Positions 25,180-33,619 of a stretch of 64,000 bases of DNA are shown one piece after another (within the stretch, counting starts at the first letter, position 1; every line of letters begins with the position of its first letter). Where the stretch lies: assembly GCF_007786235.1 (NCBI RefSeq), contig NZ_VNFK01000017.1, positions 45,563-109,562 of the forward strand, in the 5' to 3' direction. Source of the stretch: Paenarthrobacter nitroguajacolicus. Its GTDB lineage: Bacteria > Actinomycetota > Actinomycetes > Actinomycetales > Micrococcaceae. The notes beneath the pieces were generated by a model that was not told the DNA's origin, did not search any database, and saw only the letters and a list, made by a program, of their open reading frames with translations. The position numbers were made by a program, and so were the translations under genes.

Positions 25180-26613
25180 TTACCTTCCCACCAATCCGGT
25201 GCGGTTGATCAGGACATCCAGGGCTTCGTCGATGGCGGTCATCACGCGGGCCGCAGCCTGGTAGGCGTGCTGGCTGGCGAGCAGGGCAACATTTTCTTCG
25301 TCAAGGCTGACCGATGCACCGGAAGAACGCTGTCCGACGGCGGCCACACTCGCCGCGTCCGATAACTGGGAGTGCTGCTGGGCTGACCTGGAGGCCATGC
25401 CAATGCCGGCCACGACACCGCTCCAAAAGGTGTCGGGGGCGCCCGGGCCGGAACCGATCTGTGCCACGGCGTCGGCGATGCTGCCATCCAATGAGCCCGA
25501 GCCTGCCGCGCCTGTCGCGATTCCGGCTGCGTTCGTGGGAACCACACGGAGGGACAGTGCAACGGGAACTCCCGGTGTACTGGTGAAGAAATCCAGGTTG
25601 CCCACACCGCTGGAGGATTGGCCAGTTCGGTGGACGGCATTGACGTCGTTCATGAGCTGCGTGGCAAAAGCGTTGTAGGCCGCGGCTGCTTCAGCGATCG
25701 CTCCGCCCGTGCCAGCTCCTTTGCTTCCGGCGGCTGCGGGGGCCAGGAGTGACACCGCCCCGGCGAGTTGTCCGCCGTCGAGGTTTACTGCGACGCCGGA
25801 ACGGTCCGCCCATTCCAGCTGGACCGGCTGCCCGGCCGCGCCCATGGAGGCCTGTCCCGCCAGCTTCAGTTCCCGGTGCGATGTGCCCGAGACCAAGGCG
25901 TTGCCACCGATGAACACGTCAGCGGTGCCGTCGGCATTTTCACGAACTGTGCCGCCCGCCAGCGCCGCTATGGATTCCGTCATCTGGTTCCGGGCATCGA
26001 TGAGTTCGTTCGCGGAACCGCCGGATGCCAGCACGGAACGGATGGTGGCGTTGAGGTCGGCCACCCGGCCCGCCGCAGCGTTCAGTTCATCCACCGTGGC
26101 CGACGCTTCGCCGCGCAGACGGCTCCACTGGGAATCCAGCGCTTTATAGCCTGCGGAGACGGATTCGCTGAGCGTTGCGGCCGCTTCCAAGAGGACCGAC
26201 GCCGGAGCGGACTCCCCGGGGTGGTTGGAGACTCCCTGCCACGATGCCCAAAGGGTGTGCAACGCCGTCGAGATCCCATGCGGGCCAGGTTCCTGCAGCG
26301 CATCTTCCAGCCGTTGCAGTTCCGTGGACCGGATTCCGGCGAAACCGGACTGTGCCGCGGTGCTTCGGACTCCGGCGTCGAGGAAGCTGCTGCCCAGCCG
26401 GGCAATCCCGTCGACAGAGACGCCTTGGCCGGCCTGGCCGGTGGTCGGGTTGAGCCCCACCGGCCTGGGTGCGCCGATGGCGGATTGTTCCAGCCGCTGC
26501 CGCGTGTAGCCGGCGGTGGTGGCGTTGGCGATGTTCTGCCCGGCCAGGTTGATGGCCTGTTGCGCTGCGGTGAGTCCACGGTATGCCGTGTTGAGTCCGC
26601 CGAAAGTGCTCAC
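25180..26613 (-). CDS. flgK: Flagellar hook-associated protein FlgK (HAP1)
   Basis: A 477-residue junction protein. It begins with the FlgK signature TFGGLNTAYRGLTAAQQAI and QNIANATTAGYTRQRLE and ends with SLDEENVALLASQHAYQAAA, the C-terminal helix shared with rod/hook proteins. The start is GTG 26613 with AAAGGA upstream; a longer open frame to 26697 overlaps flgN and lacks the family's N-terminal sequence. Second gene of the flgN operon. Confidence 0.9.
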   Translation of the reverse strand: MSTFGGLNTAYRGLTAAQQAINLAGQNIANATTAGYTRQRLEQSAIGAPRPVGLNPTTGQAGQGVSVDGIARLGSSFLDAGVRSTAAQSGFAGIRSTELQRLEDALQEPGPHGISTALHTLWASWQGVSNHPGESAPASVLLEAAATLSESVSAGYKALDSQWSRLRGEASATVDELNAAAGRVADLNATIRSVLASGGSANELIDARNQMTESIAALAGGTVRENADGTADVFIGGNALVSGTSHRELKLAGQASMGAAGQPVQLEWADRSGVAVNLDGGQLAGAVSLLAPAAAGSKGAGTGGAIAEAAAAYNAFATQLMNDVNAVHRTGQSSSGVGNLDFFTSTPGVPVALSLRVVPTNAAGIATGAAGSGSLDGSIADAVAQIGSGPGAPDTFWSGVVAGIGMASRSAQQHSQLSDAASVAAVGQRSSGASVSLDEENVALLASQHAYQAAARVMTAIDEALDVLINRTGLVGR

Positions 26614-26644
26614 GTGAATGTCCTTTGCTGGTCCAACCGCTTGG

Positions 26645-27136
26645 TCAGAATTGCCGGTCGACGAGGTGGGCTGCCGACGATTCCCCGGTCCTGCCATGGG
26701 AGTCGTACGTACCCGCTGCAGGTTTCAGGTCGGCCAAGGTTTCCTGGGTGGATCGGACGGCCGCGCGAAGGAATTGCTCGTTGGCGTCACGGAGTTCCTT
26801 GATGGCAGCTGCCTGCTGGCGCATCGCCGTCACATGGGAGGTGAGGACTTCGGCCCAGGCAGGGTCCGGTGCTGCCGCAGCCAGTTCGGCCAACGAAGAA
26901 TCCGCCGAGACGCCCCATTGCTCCGCCACGGCTGCGATCTCCACTGCGCGGGCGAGCCCTGCCTTGGAGACCCGGTCCAGGACCTGTTCCACTTCGCGGG
27001 TGCCGTGGGGCAGCCAGCGGGACTTCCCGGCCGTCAGCAGCAACTGCTCTTCTTCGAGCTTGAAGGTCAGGAGATCCAGGAGTTCGCGCTCGCGCCACAG
27101 CAGGGCTGACAGTTCATGGATGGCCACGGGGGTCAA
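26645..27136 (-). CDS. flgN: FlgN family export chaperone for FlgK/FlgL
   Basis: A 163-residue helical protein, the export chaperone for the hook-junction proteins encoded just downstream. The N-terminal ELSALLWRERELLDLLTFKL and the central EVEQVLDRVSKAGLARAVEI are coiled-coil-like, as in the FlgN family. A sigma-28-like promoter lies 65 bases upstream. A paralogue with the same N-terminal pattern occurs at 54.7-55.3 kb. Confidence 0.8.
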   Translation of the reverse strand: MTPVAIHELSALLWRERELLDLLTFKLEEEQLLLTAGKSRWLPHGTREVEQVLDRVSKAGLARAVEIAAVAEQWGVSADSSLAELAAAAPDPAWAEVLTSHVTAMRQQAAAIKELRDANEQFLRAAVRSTQETLADLKPAAGTYDSHGRTGESSAAHLVDRQF

Positions 27137-27200
27137 CTCCAGTTCTGGTCGGTTTCGGGTGCGGGATGTGATGGCGTACCTCCCGCCAACTCCCCACTAG

Positions 27201-27228
27201 CTATCGGCCGCCGGCGCGCTGTCGTTAG
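27201..27228 (-). promoter_or_regulatory. Sigma-28-like promoter for flgN-flgK-flgL-fliW
   Basis: Reading leftward: CTAACG (27223-27228), 14 bases, GCCGATAG (27201-27208). This matches the FliA -10 consensus GCCGATAA closely, and the same paired motif occurs before fliC, flgB, flbD and fliM. Confidence 0.8.
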
Positions 27229-27273
27229 GCGGCCCCGTCCTTGTAACACTGAATTCTTTTCCCGAAGTTTTTC

Positions 27274-27302
27274 CTAACGCGTCCGTCAAGGGTTGTCGAT
27301 AG
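27274..27302 (+). promoter_or_regulatory. Sigma-28-like promoter for fliC
   Basis: CTAACG (27274-27279), 15 bases, GTCGATAG (27295-27302). One base longer in spacing and one base off the shared -10. Transcription would begin near 27309, giving a leader of about 55 bases. Confidence 0.8.
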
Positions 27303-27310
27303 TGGGGTGT

Positions 27311-27364
27311 GACGGCCCACGGATGGGCTGCCGCACCGTAAGTCCACATCATGGAGGAAATAAC
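27311..27364 (+). promoter_or_regulatory. fliC leader with candidate CsrA-binding sites
   Basis: GGCCCA (27314-27319) pairs with TGGGCT (27324-27329), exposing the tetraloop CGGA with GGA in the loop, the preferred CsrA target shape. A second GGA is part of the Shine-Dalgarno GGAGG at 27353-27357. CsrA bridging both would block ribosomes, as known for Bacillus hag. csrA and fliW are both present in this locus. Binding is inferred from the motif. Confidence 0.6.
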
Positions 27365-28201
27365 ATGGGCATGCAGATCAACAACAACCTGATGGCGAAC
27401 AACGCGTACCGCAACCTGAACGCCACGCAGGACACCCTGTCGAAGTCGATGGAGAAGCTCTCCAGCGGCCTGCGCATCAACCGTGCTGCGGACGACGCAG
27501 CCGGCCTTGCCATTTCGGAAGGCCTCAAGTCCCAGGTCAGCGGCTCCGCGGTTGCCGCACGTAACGCCCAGGACGGCATCAGCCTCATCCAGACCACCGA
27601 AGGTGCCCTCGGCGAGGTTCACTCCGTACTGCAGCGCATGCGCGACCTCGCAGTCCAGGGTGCATCCGACACCAACAACACGGCAGCACGTGACGCGATC
27701 AAGGATGAGGCCGACTCGCTGGGCAAGGAACTGGACCGCATCACCCAGTCCACCAACTTCAACGGCATCGACCTGCTCAAGGGTGGCTCCAAGAACATCC
27801 AGGTTGGCACCGCAGGTACGGCCAACGACACCATCGCCGTTACCCTCGGCGACGTTGCAACGGCTGCGGGCACCTTGTCCTCGGCCACCGGTGCCACCGG
27901 CTTCGACGTCAGCACCAACGCCGCAGCACAGACCACCATCACGGCTATCGACGCTGCGATCACCACGGTCTCGGCACAGCGTTCGGACCTCGGCGCCAAC
28001 CAGAACCGTCTGGACCACGCGATCAAGACGCTGAACGTCTCCGGTGAAAACCTGCAGGCGGCACAGTCCCGCATCGCTGACACGGACATGGCCGCTGAAA
28101 TGGTCAAGTACACCAAGGCCAACATCCTGTCCCAGGCAGGTACGGCAATGCTGGCCCAGGCGAACCAGTCCGGCCAGGGCGTTCTGTCCCTCCTGCGCTA
28201 A
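27365..28201 (+). CDS. fliC: Flagellin
   Basis: A 278-residue filament subunit. The N-terminal D0/D1 segment (MGMQINNNLMANNAYRNL, then SKSMEKLSSGLRINRAADDA) and C-terminal D0 segment (AEMVKYTKANILSQAGTAML, ending VLSLLR) are well conserved. The central part is only about 60-80 residues, so the outer D2/D3 domains are reduced or absent, as in other compact Gram-positive flagellins. GGAGG precedes ATG 27365. Monocistronic, with its own sigma-28-like promoter and strong terminator. Likely folded with FliS, and translationally controlled by CsrA/FliW. Confidence 0.95.
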   Translation: MGMQINNNLMANNAYRNLNATQDTLSKSMEKLSSGLRINRAADDAAGLAISEGLKSQVSGSAVAARNAQDGISLIQTTEGALGEVHSVLQRMRDLAVQGASDTNNTAARDAIKDEADSLGKELDRITQSTNFNGIDLLKGGSKNIQVGTAGTANDTIAVTLGDVATAAGTLSSATGATGFDVSTNAAAQTTITAIDAAITTVSAQRSDLGANQNRLDHAIKTLNVSGENLQAAQSRIADTDMAAEMVKYTKANILSQAGTAMLAQANQSGQGVLSLLR

Positions 28202-28229
28202 GCCTTCACCATCTACAGCCGCATGAGTT

Positions 28230-28280
28230 GACGTCGGCCGGCCGGGCCCCCTGCCCGGCCGACCGACGTCGGACATTTTT
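28230..28280 (+). terminator. Terminator after fliC
   Basis: GACGTCGG plus a GC-rich inner arm (28230-28247) pairs with the complementary 28253-28270 with one mismatch. It is followed by GGACATTTTT. It separates highly expressed fliC from fliD. Confidence 0.85.
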
Positions 28281-28309
28281 GAACTGCACGTCATCCGGAA
28301 GGGACACCC

Positions 28310-29695
28310 GTGGCAACTGCCATCGACGGCCTCGCGAGCGGCCTGAACACCACCGCGATCATCAACTCGCTGATGTCCGTCGAAGCCCTGCCGCAGACCC
28401 AGCTCAAGACCAAGCTGGCTTCCAACCAGACCATCATTTCCACGCTTCAGTCGTTCAACACCAAGCTCACGGCACTGAAGGGCGTGGCTTCCGGCAATGC
28501 CGCCGCGGGAGCCCTGAACCTCTTCACCGCTACCAGCAGCTCACCTTCGGTCACGGCGAAAACGACGACGGCGGCCGTCGGCGGGTCGATCGACCTCACC
28601 GTCACGCAGCTGGCCCAGACGCAGGTCAACGTTACTGCCGCAATGACCTCCTGGCCGACAGACGGCGCCGGAGCTCCTGCCCGGCTCACGATTGTGGATT
28701 CCACGGGTAAGAAGACCGAGATTGCTCCAGCGAGCACTTCCTTGGATGACGTGGTCTCGGCGATCAACGCAGCGTCCGGGGGCGCGCTGGCCGTGAAAGT
28801 ACCGGCCGGGAACGGAACGTACCGCCTGCAACTGACAGCCGCCGCTTCGGGCGCGGCAGGTGCCTTCACCGCCTACCAGGGAACCTCCGCGCAGGTTACC
28901 GCCGGCACAGCGGTGGACTTGATGGCTGACCCGAGTGCCGCCGTCGTGAAGTCCGCCCAGGACGCGAAAGCGACACTGTACGCCGGAACGCCCGCCGCGC
29001 AGGTGCTGACGTCCGGCACCAACACCTTCGCCGATGTCCTTCCCGGTGTCTCAGTGACGGCGTCGGCCGTATCCACCGGCCCCGTGACGATCACTGTGGC
29101 GAGCGACGTCCCCGGCATTACCAAGAAGGCCGAAGAGCTGGTCAAGTCCGTCAACGACGTCCTGGGGTTCATCGCCATTTACACGGCGGTTTCCCAGACG
29201 ACCGATGCCAAGGGTGCCACTGTTCCCAAGGCAGGTATCTTTACGGGCAATAGCACCGTCCGTGCCGTCAACGACCAAGTCCTCGCCTCGCTGTCCCGGC
29301 CGATCAACGGCAAGTCGCCGGCTGAGTACGGCATCAACATCACCAAAGACGGCGACTTCACGTTCGACGCCGAAAAGTTCTCCAAGGCCCTGGCTGCCGA
29401 CCCCGCCGGAGCCCAAGCTGCCGTGCAAGGCCTCGCGGTACGTGTCGCAGACGCCGCGACGGCGGCCGCCGATCCGTACAGTGGGTCTGTGTCCGGCCTC
29501 ATCAAGGGGCGCGAGTCTGAAGTCCGCGATCTCGGCAACAGGATCGCGGACTGGGACCAGCGCCTGATCACACGCCGCGCCACCCTCCAAGCCGTGTACA
29601 CCAACATGGAAGTGATGCTGGGCGGGCTCCAGTCCCAGTCGGCCTGGCTGTCCGGCCAGATTTCCAGCCTCTCTAAGCAGTCCACAGGAGAATAA
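28310..29695 (+). CDS. fliD: Flagellar filament cap protein FliD (HAP2)
   Basis: A 461-residue protein that caps the growing filament and folds flagellin. It starts at GTG 28310 with the FliD N-terminal pattern (ATAIDGLASGLNTTAIINSL) and ends in the coiled C-terminal region (GRESEVRDLGNRIADWDQRL and ISSLSKQSTG). No separate sigma-28 motif was seen between the fliC terminator and the start, so it may rely on readthrough or an unrecognised promoter. FliS follows three bases later. Confidence 0.9.
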   Translation: MATAIDGLASGLNTTAIINSLMSVEALPQTQLKTKLASNQTIISTLQSFNTKLTALKGVASGNAAAGALNLFTATSSSPSVTAKTTTAAVGGSIDLTVTQLAQTQVNVTAAMTSWPTDGAGAPARLTIVDSTGKKTEIAPASTSLDDVVSAINAASGGALAVKVPAGNGTYRLQLTAAASGAAGAFTAYQGTSAQVTAGTAVDLMADPSAAVVKSAQDAKATLYAGTPAAQVLTSGTNTFADVLPGVSVTASAVSTGPVTITVASDVPGITKKAEELVKSVNDVLGFIAIYTAVSQTTDAKGATVPKAGIFTGNSTVRAVNDQVLASLSRPINGKSPAEYGINITKDGDFTFDAEKFSKALAADPAGAQAAVQGLAVRVADAATAAADPYSGSVSGLIKGRESEVRDLGNRIADWDQRLITRRATLQAVYTNMEVMLGGLQSQSAWLSGQISSLSKQSTGE

Positions 29696-29698
29696 GCC

Positions 29699-30136
29699 AT
29701 GACTTACAGTGCACTCCGCGCGCAACAACTCTCCCGTTACAACGACGACGCCGTCCTGTCCGCACCGCCCGCGCGGCTGCTCACCATGCTGTACGACCGA
29801 CTCCTGCTGGACCTCAAGCGCGCCCAACTCGCGCAGGAGTCCACCAGCTGGGACGTGGCCCGCGAGAACCTGTTGCACGCCCAAGCCATCGTGGCCGAGC
29901 TCCGGGCCACCCTCCGGACCGATGCCTGGGACGGGGCAGCTTCGCTGGCGAGCATTTACGACTACTCCATGGAAGCGCTGATCGGCGCCAACATCTACCG
30001 CGACGTGGAGCGAACCAAGGAGTGCATTGAGCTCCTCGAACCGCTGCGCCAGGGCTGGCATGAAGCCGCGGCGCAGTTGTCGGCAGAGACGCCGGCCACC
30101 GCTGTTCCGAGCGGCAGGGCACTTGGTGTCGCCTGA
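29699..30136 (+). CDS. fliS: Flagellar export chaperone FliS
   Basis: A 145-residue helical chaperone that binds the C-terminus of flagellin and prevents polymerisation in the cytosol. Family marks: YNDDAVLSAPPARLLTMLYD in the first helices, then AQESTSWDVARENLLHAQAI and NIYRDVERTKECIELLEPL. Three bases separate it from fliD and its stop overlaps the next gene. Confidence 0.9.
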   Translation: MTYSALRAQQLSRYNDDAVLSAPPARLLTMLYDRLLLDLKRAQLAQESTSWDVARENLLHAQAIVAELRATLRTDAWDGAASLASIYDYSMEALIGANIYRDVERTKECIELLEPLRQGWHEAAAQLSAETPATAVPSGRALGVA

Positions 30137-30407
30137 TCCCTGGTCCGCGATTCTGGACGGCTTCGAACGCGACATAGCCTTGGCCGTTTCCGGAAAGGTT
30201 GTTCCGCCGTGGACGCCGCCTTTGGACGCAGGGCCCTTGCCGGCGTCGTTGGCTGACCGCGCCCGCCGGGTCTTGGACGCCCAAGCGGACGCGGTCGCCA
30301 TCCTCAATCGCGCAAAGCACGACGCCGGCACTCAGCTCAGTGCCATCGACGCCGTGCCGTCGGGGCCGGGCTCGGACCGTCCGCTGCTGCTGGACGTGCG
30401 CGGCTGA
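30126..30407 (+). CDS. FliT-like small protein
   Basis: A 93-residue protein beginning at GTG 30126 (VSPDPWSAILDGFERDIALA) and overlapping the fliS stop. It is mostly helical with a DRARRVLDAQADAVAILNRA stretch. Its size and position after fliS match FliT, the FliD export chaperone, but sequence similarity to FliT cannot be shown here, so the name is left open. The frame extends further upstream within fliS without support. A perfect 16-base inverted repeat follows. Confidence 0.65.
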   Translation: MSPDPWSAILDGFERDIALAVSGKVVPPWTPPLDAGPLPASLADRARRVLDAQADAVAILNRAKHDAGTQLSAIDAVPSGPGSDRPLLLDVRG

Positions 30408-30419
30408 CCCAACTGGCTG

Positions 30420-30461
30420 GCATTAGTGGTTGTTCCGAGGCCGCTGAACAACCACTAATGC
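30420..30461. terminator. Inverted repeat between fliT-like and M20 peptidase genes
   Basis: GCATTAGTGGTTGTTC and GAACAACCACTAATGC form a perfect 16-base stem with a 10-base loop between convergent genes. No T-tract follows, so efficiency as an intrinsic terminator is uncertain; a transcript-end stabilising hairpin is possible. Confidence 0.65.
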
Positions 30462-30464
30462 GAG

Positions 30465-31688
30465 CTACTTTGGGCTGCCCAGGAATTCCCGTGCTGCTGT
30501 CACCAGTGCCTCGGTGCCGGCGGTCAGCGTCGGCTGGATGATGGGCGCAAAGTACGGCGAGTGGTTGGACGGAATATCCTCCGGAAGCCGGCCTGTTTCG
30601 GCCCAATCCTTGAAGTAGGACGCATCCACTCCGCCCAGGAACCAGAAGACCAGGGGAGCGCCAGCAGCGGTTGCGAGCTCTCCAACGTCTTCGCTGCCGG
30701 ACACGGGACCCGGATCAATGATCTTGGCGTCGCCGAATTTCGCACGGAACGCCGCTGTTACCCTCCCGGCGGCAGACTCGTCATTGACTGTCAGCGGGAA
30801 GCGCTCCTCGTAGTCGAACTCCGGTTCCTTCGGTGACCCGGACGCCGTCGATTCGCTACGCACAATGCGCTCGATCGAGCCCAGGATCTTCTCCCTGATG
30901 GGATCGCTGAACGTGCGGATGCTCAGTCCCAGGGTGGCGGTCTCGGGAATGATGTTGTTCTTGGACCCCGAGTGGATCTGTCCAACGGTCACGACGGCAG
31001 AATCGCTGGCCGCAAGCTCACGGGACACGATTCCCTGCAAGCGAACGGTTGCTGAGGCCGCCATCAGCACCGGATCAATGGTGGTTTCCGGCCGGGAACC
31101 GTGACCGCCACGGCCATGCAGGGTCACGTTGAGGGAGTCCGCGGACGCCATGGTGACGCCGGGCCGGATGCCGAACCATCCTGCGGGAAACGGCGCCACA
31201 TGCTGGCCCAGGACGACGTCGGGCTTCGGGACGAGGCCGTAAAGACCGTCGGCAACCATTGTTTGGGCGCCACCGCCCCATTCTTCGGCCGGCTGGAACA
31301 CCGCAATGAGGGTGCCTTGCCAATCCTGCTTTTGGCCCGCGAGGGCCTCCACTGCGCCCACGAGGCAGCTCACATGGACGTCGTGCCCGCAGGCGTGCAT
31401 GACTGGAACGTCTTTGCCTTCATGATCGACGCCGACTGCCATGCTTGCGTAGTCCAGGCCGGTAGCCTCCTTGACGGGCAGCCCGTCCATGTCCGCACGG
31501 AGCATGACCACCGGTCCTGGCCCGTTGTCGAGGACACCCACAACGCCGGTTTTTCCTACGTTGCGATGCACGGTGAAGCCCAGGTTTTCGAGGTGCCCGG
31601 CCACGATCCCGGCTGTCCGGACCTCTTGAAAGGAAAGTTCGGGGTTCGAGTGCAGGTCTTTGTAAAGCTCTTCGAGGTCAATGGTCAT
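30465..31688 (-). CDS. M20 family amidohydrolase/peptidase
   Basis: A 407-residue dinuclear zinc hydrolase of the aminoacylase/carboxypeptidase type. Metal-site motifs: MHACGHDVHVSCLVGAVEAL and FQPAEEWGGGAQTMV, with VLRADMDGLPVKE before them and HGRGGHGSRPETTIDPV marking the dimerisation domain. Such enzymes cleave N-acyl amino acids, indole-acetyl conjugates or hippurate. ATG 31688 is preferred over an upstream in-frame ATG. It interrupts the flagellar locus and has no obvious link to it. Confidence 0.85.
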   Translation of the reverse strand: MTIDLEELYKDLHSNPELSFQEVRTAGIVAGHLENLGFTVHRNVGKTGVVGVLDNGPGPVVMLRADMDGLPVKEATGLDYASMAVGVDHEGKDVPVMHACGHDVHVSCLVGAVEALAGQKQDWQGTLIAVFQPAEEWGGGAQTMVADGLYGLVPKPDVVLGQHVAPFPAGWFGIRPGVTMASADSLNVTLHGRGGHGSRPETTIDPVLMAASATVRLQGIVSRELAASDSAVVTVGQIHSGSKNNIIPETATLGLSIRTFSDPIREKILGSIERIVRSESTASGSPKEPEFDYEERFPLTVNDESAAGRVTAAFRAKFGDAKIIDPGPVSGSEDVGELATAAGAPLVFWFLGGVDASYFKDWAETGRLPEDIPSNHSPYFAPIIQPTLTAGTEALVTAAREFLGSPK

Positions 31689-31781
31689 GGGTTTGCCCTT
31701 TTCGTTCGACGCCGTCCGTTTGGCCAGTGTATCCACACGAATATCTTCGCGGGCTGGGAAAAGCCGGGCACACTGGGTGGC

Positions 31782-32435
31782 ATGAATGATTCCGAATCAG
31801 TGACGACGCAGATATCCACGGTGGAGGATTGGACGCTGGCTCTGGCGGAGTCCACTGGTTCTCCTGGCGGTGGTGCCGGGACAGGGGTGATGCTGGCCAT
31901 CGCCGCGTCCCTGACCTCCATGGTGGCTGGGTACACGGAAGGAGGCCACGCGGAGTTGGCAGACCTTCACGGGCGGTCCCGGGCGCTGCGTGAAACCGCC
32001 CTGCACCTGGCCGATGAAGACGCCGCGGCTTCCAAGGCCTTCGGCGCTGCATTCCGGCTGGCCCCTGGCCCTGAACGTGAAGACGCGATTCACCGGGCAT
32101 CCGTGGATGCGGCGAAGGCCTCCGCTGTATTGGGCGAGCGGGCCATCGAAGCCATTGAAGACCTGGGGTGGCTGGCAGAAAACGGCAATCCCGCGCTGAT
32201 AGCTGACGTCGTAGTGGCCTTCGGAGCGCTCAGGGCGGCGATCGCCGGTGCGCGTACCAACGTCAGTTTCGACCTTTCCTCCCTCACCTCGGCTGGGGCC
32301 GACCTGGAGAAAGTTCGGGAAGATCACCCACACCTCTGGGAAACCGTCAACCGGCTGAGCAAAGCCCTGGATCGAATTGACGAGCTGACGGCAAGCGTGG
32401 ACGGTAAGGCGGCACCGACCACGGCAGGTTCTTAA
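31782..32435 (+). CDS. Cyclodeaminase/cyclohydrolase family protein (FTCD-like)
   Basis: A 217-residue helical protein related to formimidoyl-tetrahydrofolate cyclodeaminase and methenyl-THF cyclohydrolase (FchA). The glycine-rich TGSPGGGAGTGVMLAIAASL near residue 25 and LWETVNRLSKALDRIDELTA at the C-terminus fit the family. The C1-folate link is notable given the glycine cleavage genes at the other end of the window. Divergent from the M20 peptidase gene. ATG 31782 chosen; the earlier open frame overlaps that gene. Confidence 0.7.
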   Translation: MNDSESVTTQISTVEDWTLALAESTGSPGGGAGTGVMLAIAASLTSMVAGYTEGGHAELADLHGRSRALRETALHLADEDAAASKAFGAAFRLAPGPEREDAIHRASVDAAKASAVLGERAIEAIEDLGWLAENGNPALIADVVVAFGALRAAIAGARTNVSFDLSSLTSAGADLEKVREDHPHLWETVNRLSKALDRIDELTASVDGKAAPTTAGS

Positions 32436-32450
32436 AAGCGCACCACGTTT

Positions 32451-32474
32451 GCAAAATTAGCCTGCCAATTTTGC
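32451..32474. promoter_or_regulatory. Inverted repeat abutting the flgB promoter
   Basis: GCAAAATT-8 bases-AATTTTGC, a perfect 8-base inverted repeat. Its last base is the first base of the CTAACG -35 element. It could be an operator for the flgB operon or the transcript end of the preceding gene; no T-run follows. Confidence 0.45.
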
Positions 32475-32501
32475 TAACGGGCTTTTGAACACTGCCGATA
32501 G
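32474..32501 (+). promoter_or_regulatory. Sigma-28-like promoter for the flgB operon
   Basis: CTAACG (32474-32479), 14 bases, GCCGATAG (32494-32501). An exact match to the motif found before flgN. Confidence 0.8.
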
Positions 32502-32529
32502 CTGATGCTGAGCAGGGATCGCTCGAGGC

Positions 32530-32913
32530 ATGGCCACGGATTGGCCTTACGACACCACCAGGCAGGACTTTGTGCTTGAATCCGTGACTTCCGCCGCCTT
32601 GGCAAGCGCCCTGGACGCGCTTTCCTTGCGCCAGCGCACCATCGCGAACAACATCGCGAACGTGAACACCCCCAACTACCAGGCCAAACGGGTCTCCTTC
32701 GAAGATCAGTTGGCGGCCTCGGTGCGCTCCAGTGACGGCACGGTGAAGGCCTCGATCTCCCCGTCCGATGAGCCAACCCGGACAGACGGCAACAACGTCA
32801 ACCTGGACACCGAAACCCTGTCCAACATTGACACCGTGCTCCGCTACCAGTTCGCCTCGAGGGCCGCAGCCGGCGAATTCACCTCCCTCCGCACCGCGTT
32901 GAGGACCAACTGA
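32530..32913 (+). CDS. flgB: Flagellar basal-body rod protein FlgB
   Basis: A 127-residue proximal rod protein. The motif SLRQRTIANNIANVNTPNYQ is the axial-protein signature (ANNxANxxTPxY). ATG 32530 gives a slightly long N-terminus; GTG 32572 is an alternative that begins nearer the usual FlgB start. First gene of the long rod-MS ring-export ATPase-hook operon. Its TGA overlaps the flgC ATG (TGATG). Confidence 0.9.
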   Translation: MATDWPYDTTRQDFVLESVTSAALASALDALSLRQRTIANNIANVNTPNYQAKRVSFEDQLAASVRSSDGTVKASISPSDEPTRTDGNNVNLDTETLSNIDTVLRYQFASRAAAGEFTSLRTALRTN

Positions 32914-33305
32914 TGACCTTCGACGCAATCGGAATCGCCGGCTCGGCGCTGACCGTCCACCGCAAATGGCTGGATGCGGTCTCGGACAACCTTGCCAATA
33001 TGAACAACGCATCGCGGACCGACGGCGCGGCTTTCCGTGCCCGCTACGTCGAGGCCGCCGAGGGCAACAACGGTGACGGCGTGTACGTCAAGAGCACACC
33101 ACTCGGTGACGGTGAGGGCAGGATCGTCCATCAACCGGACCACCCCTTGGCTGACGCCGACGGCAACGTCCGGTACCCGGACATCGACATGGCAGAGCAA
33201 ATGGGCACTTTGATCATCGCCCAGCGCGGATACCAGGCCAACGCACAAGTGGTGGACAGGGCCCGCGAGACGTACCTGGCCGCCCTCGAGATAGGAAAAT
33301 CCTGA
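32913..33305 (+). CDS. flgC: Flagellar basal-body rod protein FlgC
   Basis: A 130-residue rod protein. N-terminal DAIGIAGSALTVHRKWLDAV and SDNLANMNN form the first helix and axial motif, and the C-terminal EQMGTLIIAQRGYQANAQVV is the matching second helix. Overlaps flgB and fliE by TGATG junctions, implying translational coupling. Confidence 0.9.
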   Translation: MTFDAIGIAGSALTVHRKWLDAVSDNLANMNNASRTDGAAFRARYVEAAEGNNGDGVYVKSTPLGDGEGRIVHQPDHPLADADGNVRYPDIDMAEQMGTLIIAQRGYQANAQVVDRARETYLAALEIGKS

Positions 33306-33619
33306 TGGCCTTGGGCCCTCTTGAAGCCATCCAAGGTGTCACCGGCACCGGCTACGTCGGCGCTGGAAGGGTGGGAACGGCACAGCCAGCCTCCACCGGC
33401 GGCGACTTCGGCACCGCCCTGACTGGCGCCGTCGACAATTTGCAGTCACTGCAGTCAACGTCCAAGGAACTGGCGGTGTCCGCGGTGACGGGCAACCTGG
33501 ACGACATTCACAAAGCAACCCTTGCGTCGACGCGCGCCCAGGTCACGTTCGAGCTGGTGGCCGCCGTGCGGAACAAGGGCATTGACGCGTTCAACGAGAT
33601 CATGAGGATGCAGGCCTGA
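33305..33619 (+). CDS. fliE: Flagellar hook-basal body complex protein FliE
   Basis: A 104-residue protein that joins the MS ring to the rod. The C-terminal ASTRAQVTFELVAAVRNKGI and DAFNEIMRMQ is the conserved FliE ending. The N-terminal half is Gly/Thr-rich. Coupled to flgC and fliF by overlapping TGATG junctions. Confidence 0.9.
   Translation: MALGPLEAIQGVTGTGYVGAGRVGTAQPASTGGDFGTALTGAVDNLQSLQSTSKELAVSAVTGNLDDIHKATLASTRAQVTFELVAAVRNKGIDAFNEIMRMQA

Noticed and set aside
31101..31781. Long N-terminal extension of the cyclodeaminase-like frame
   Set aside because: It is antisense to the intact M20 peptidase gene; ATG 31782 matches the family start.
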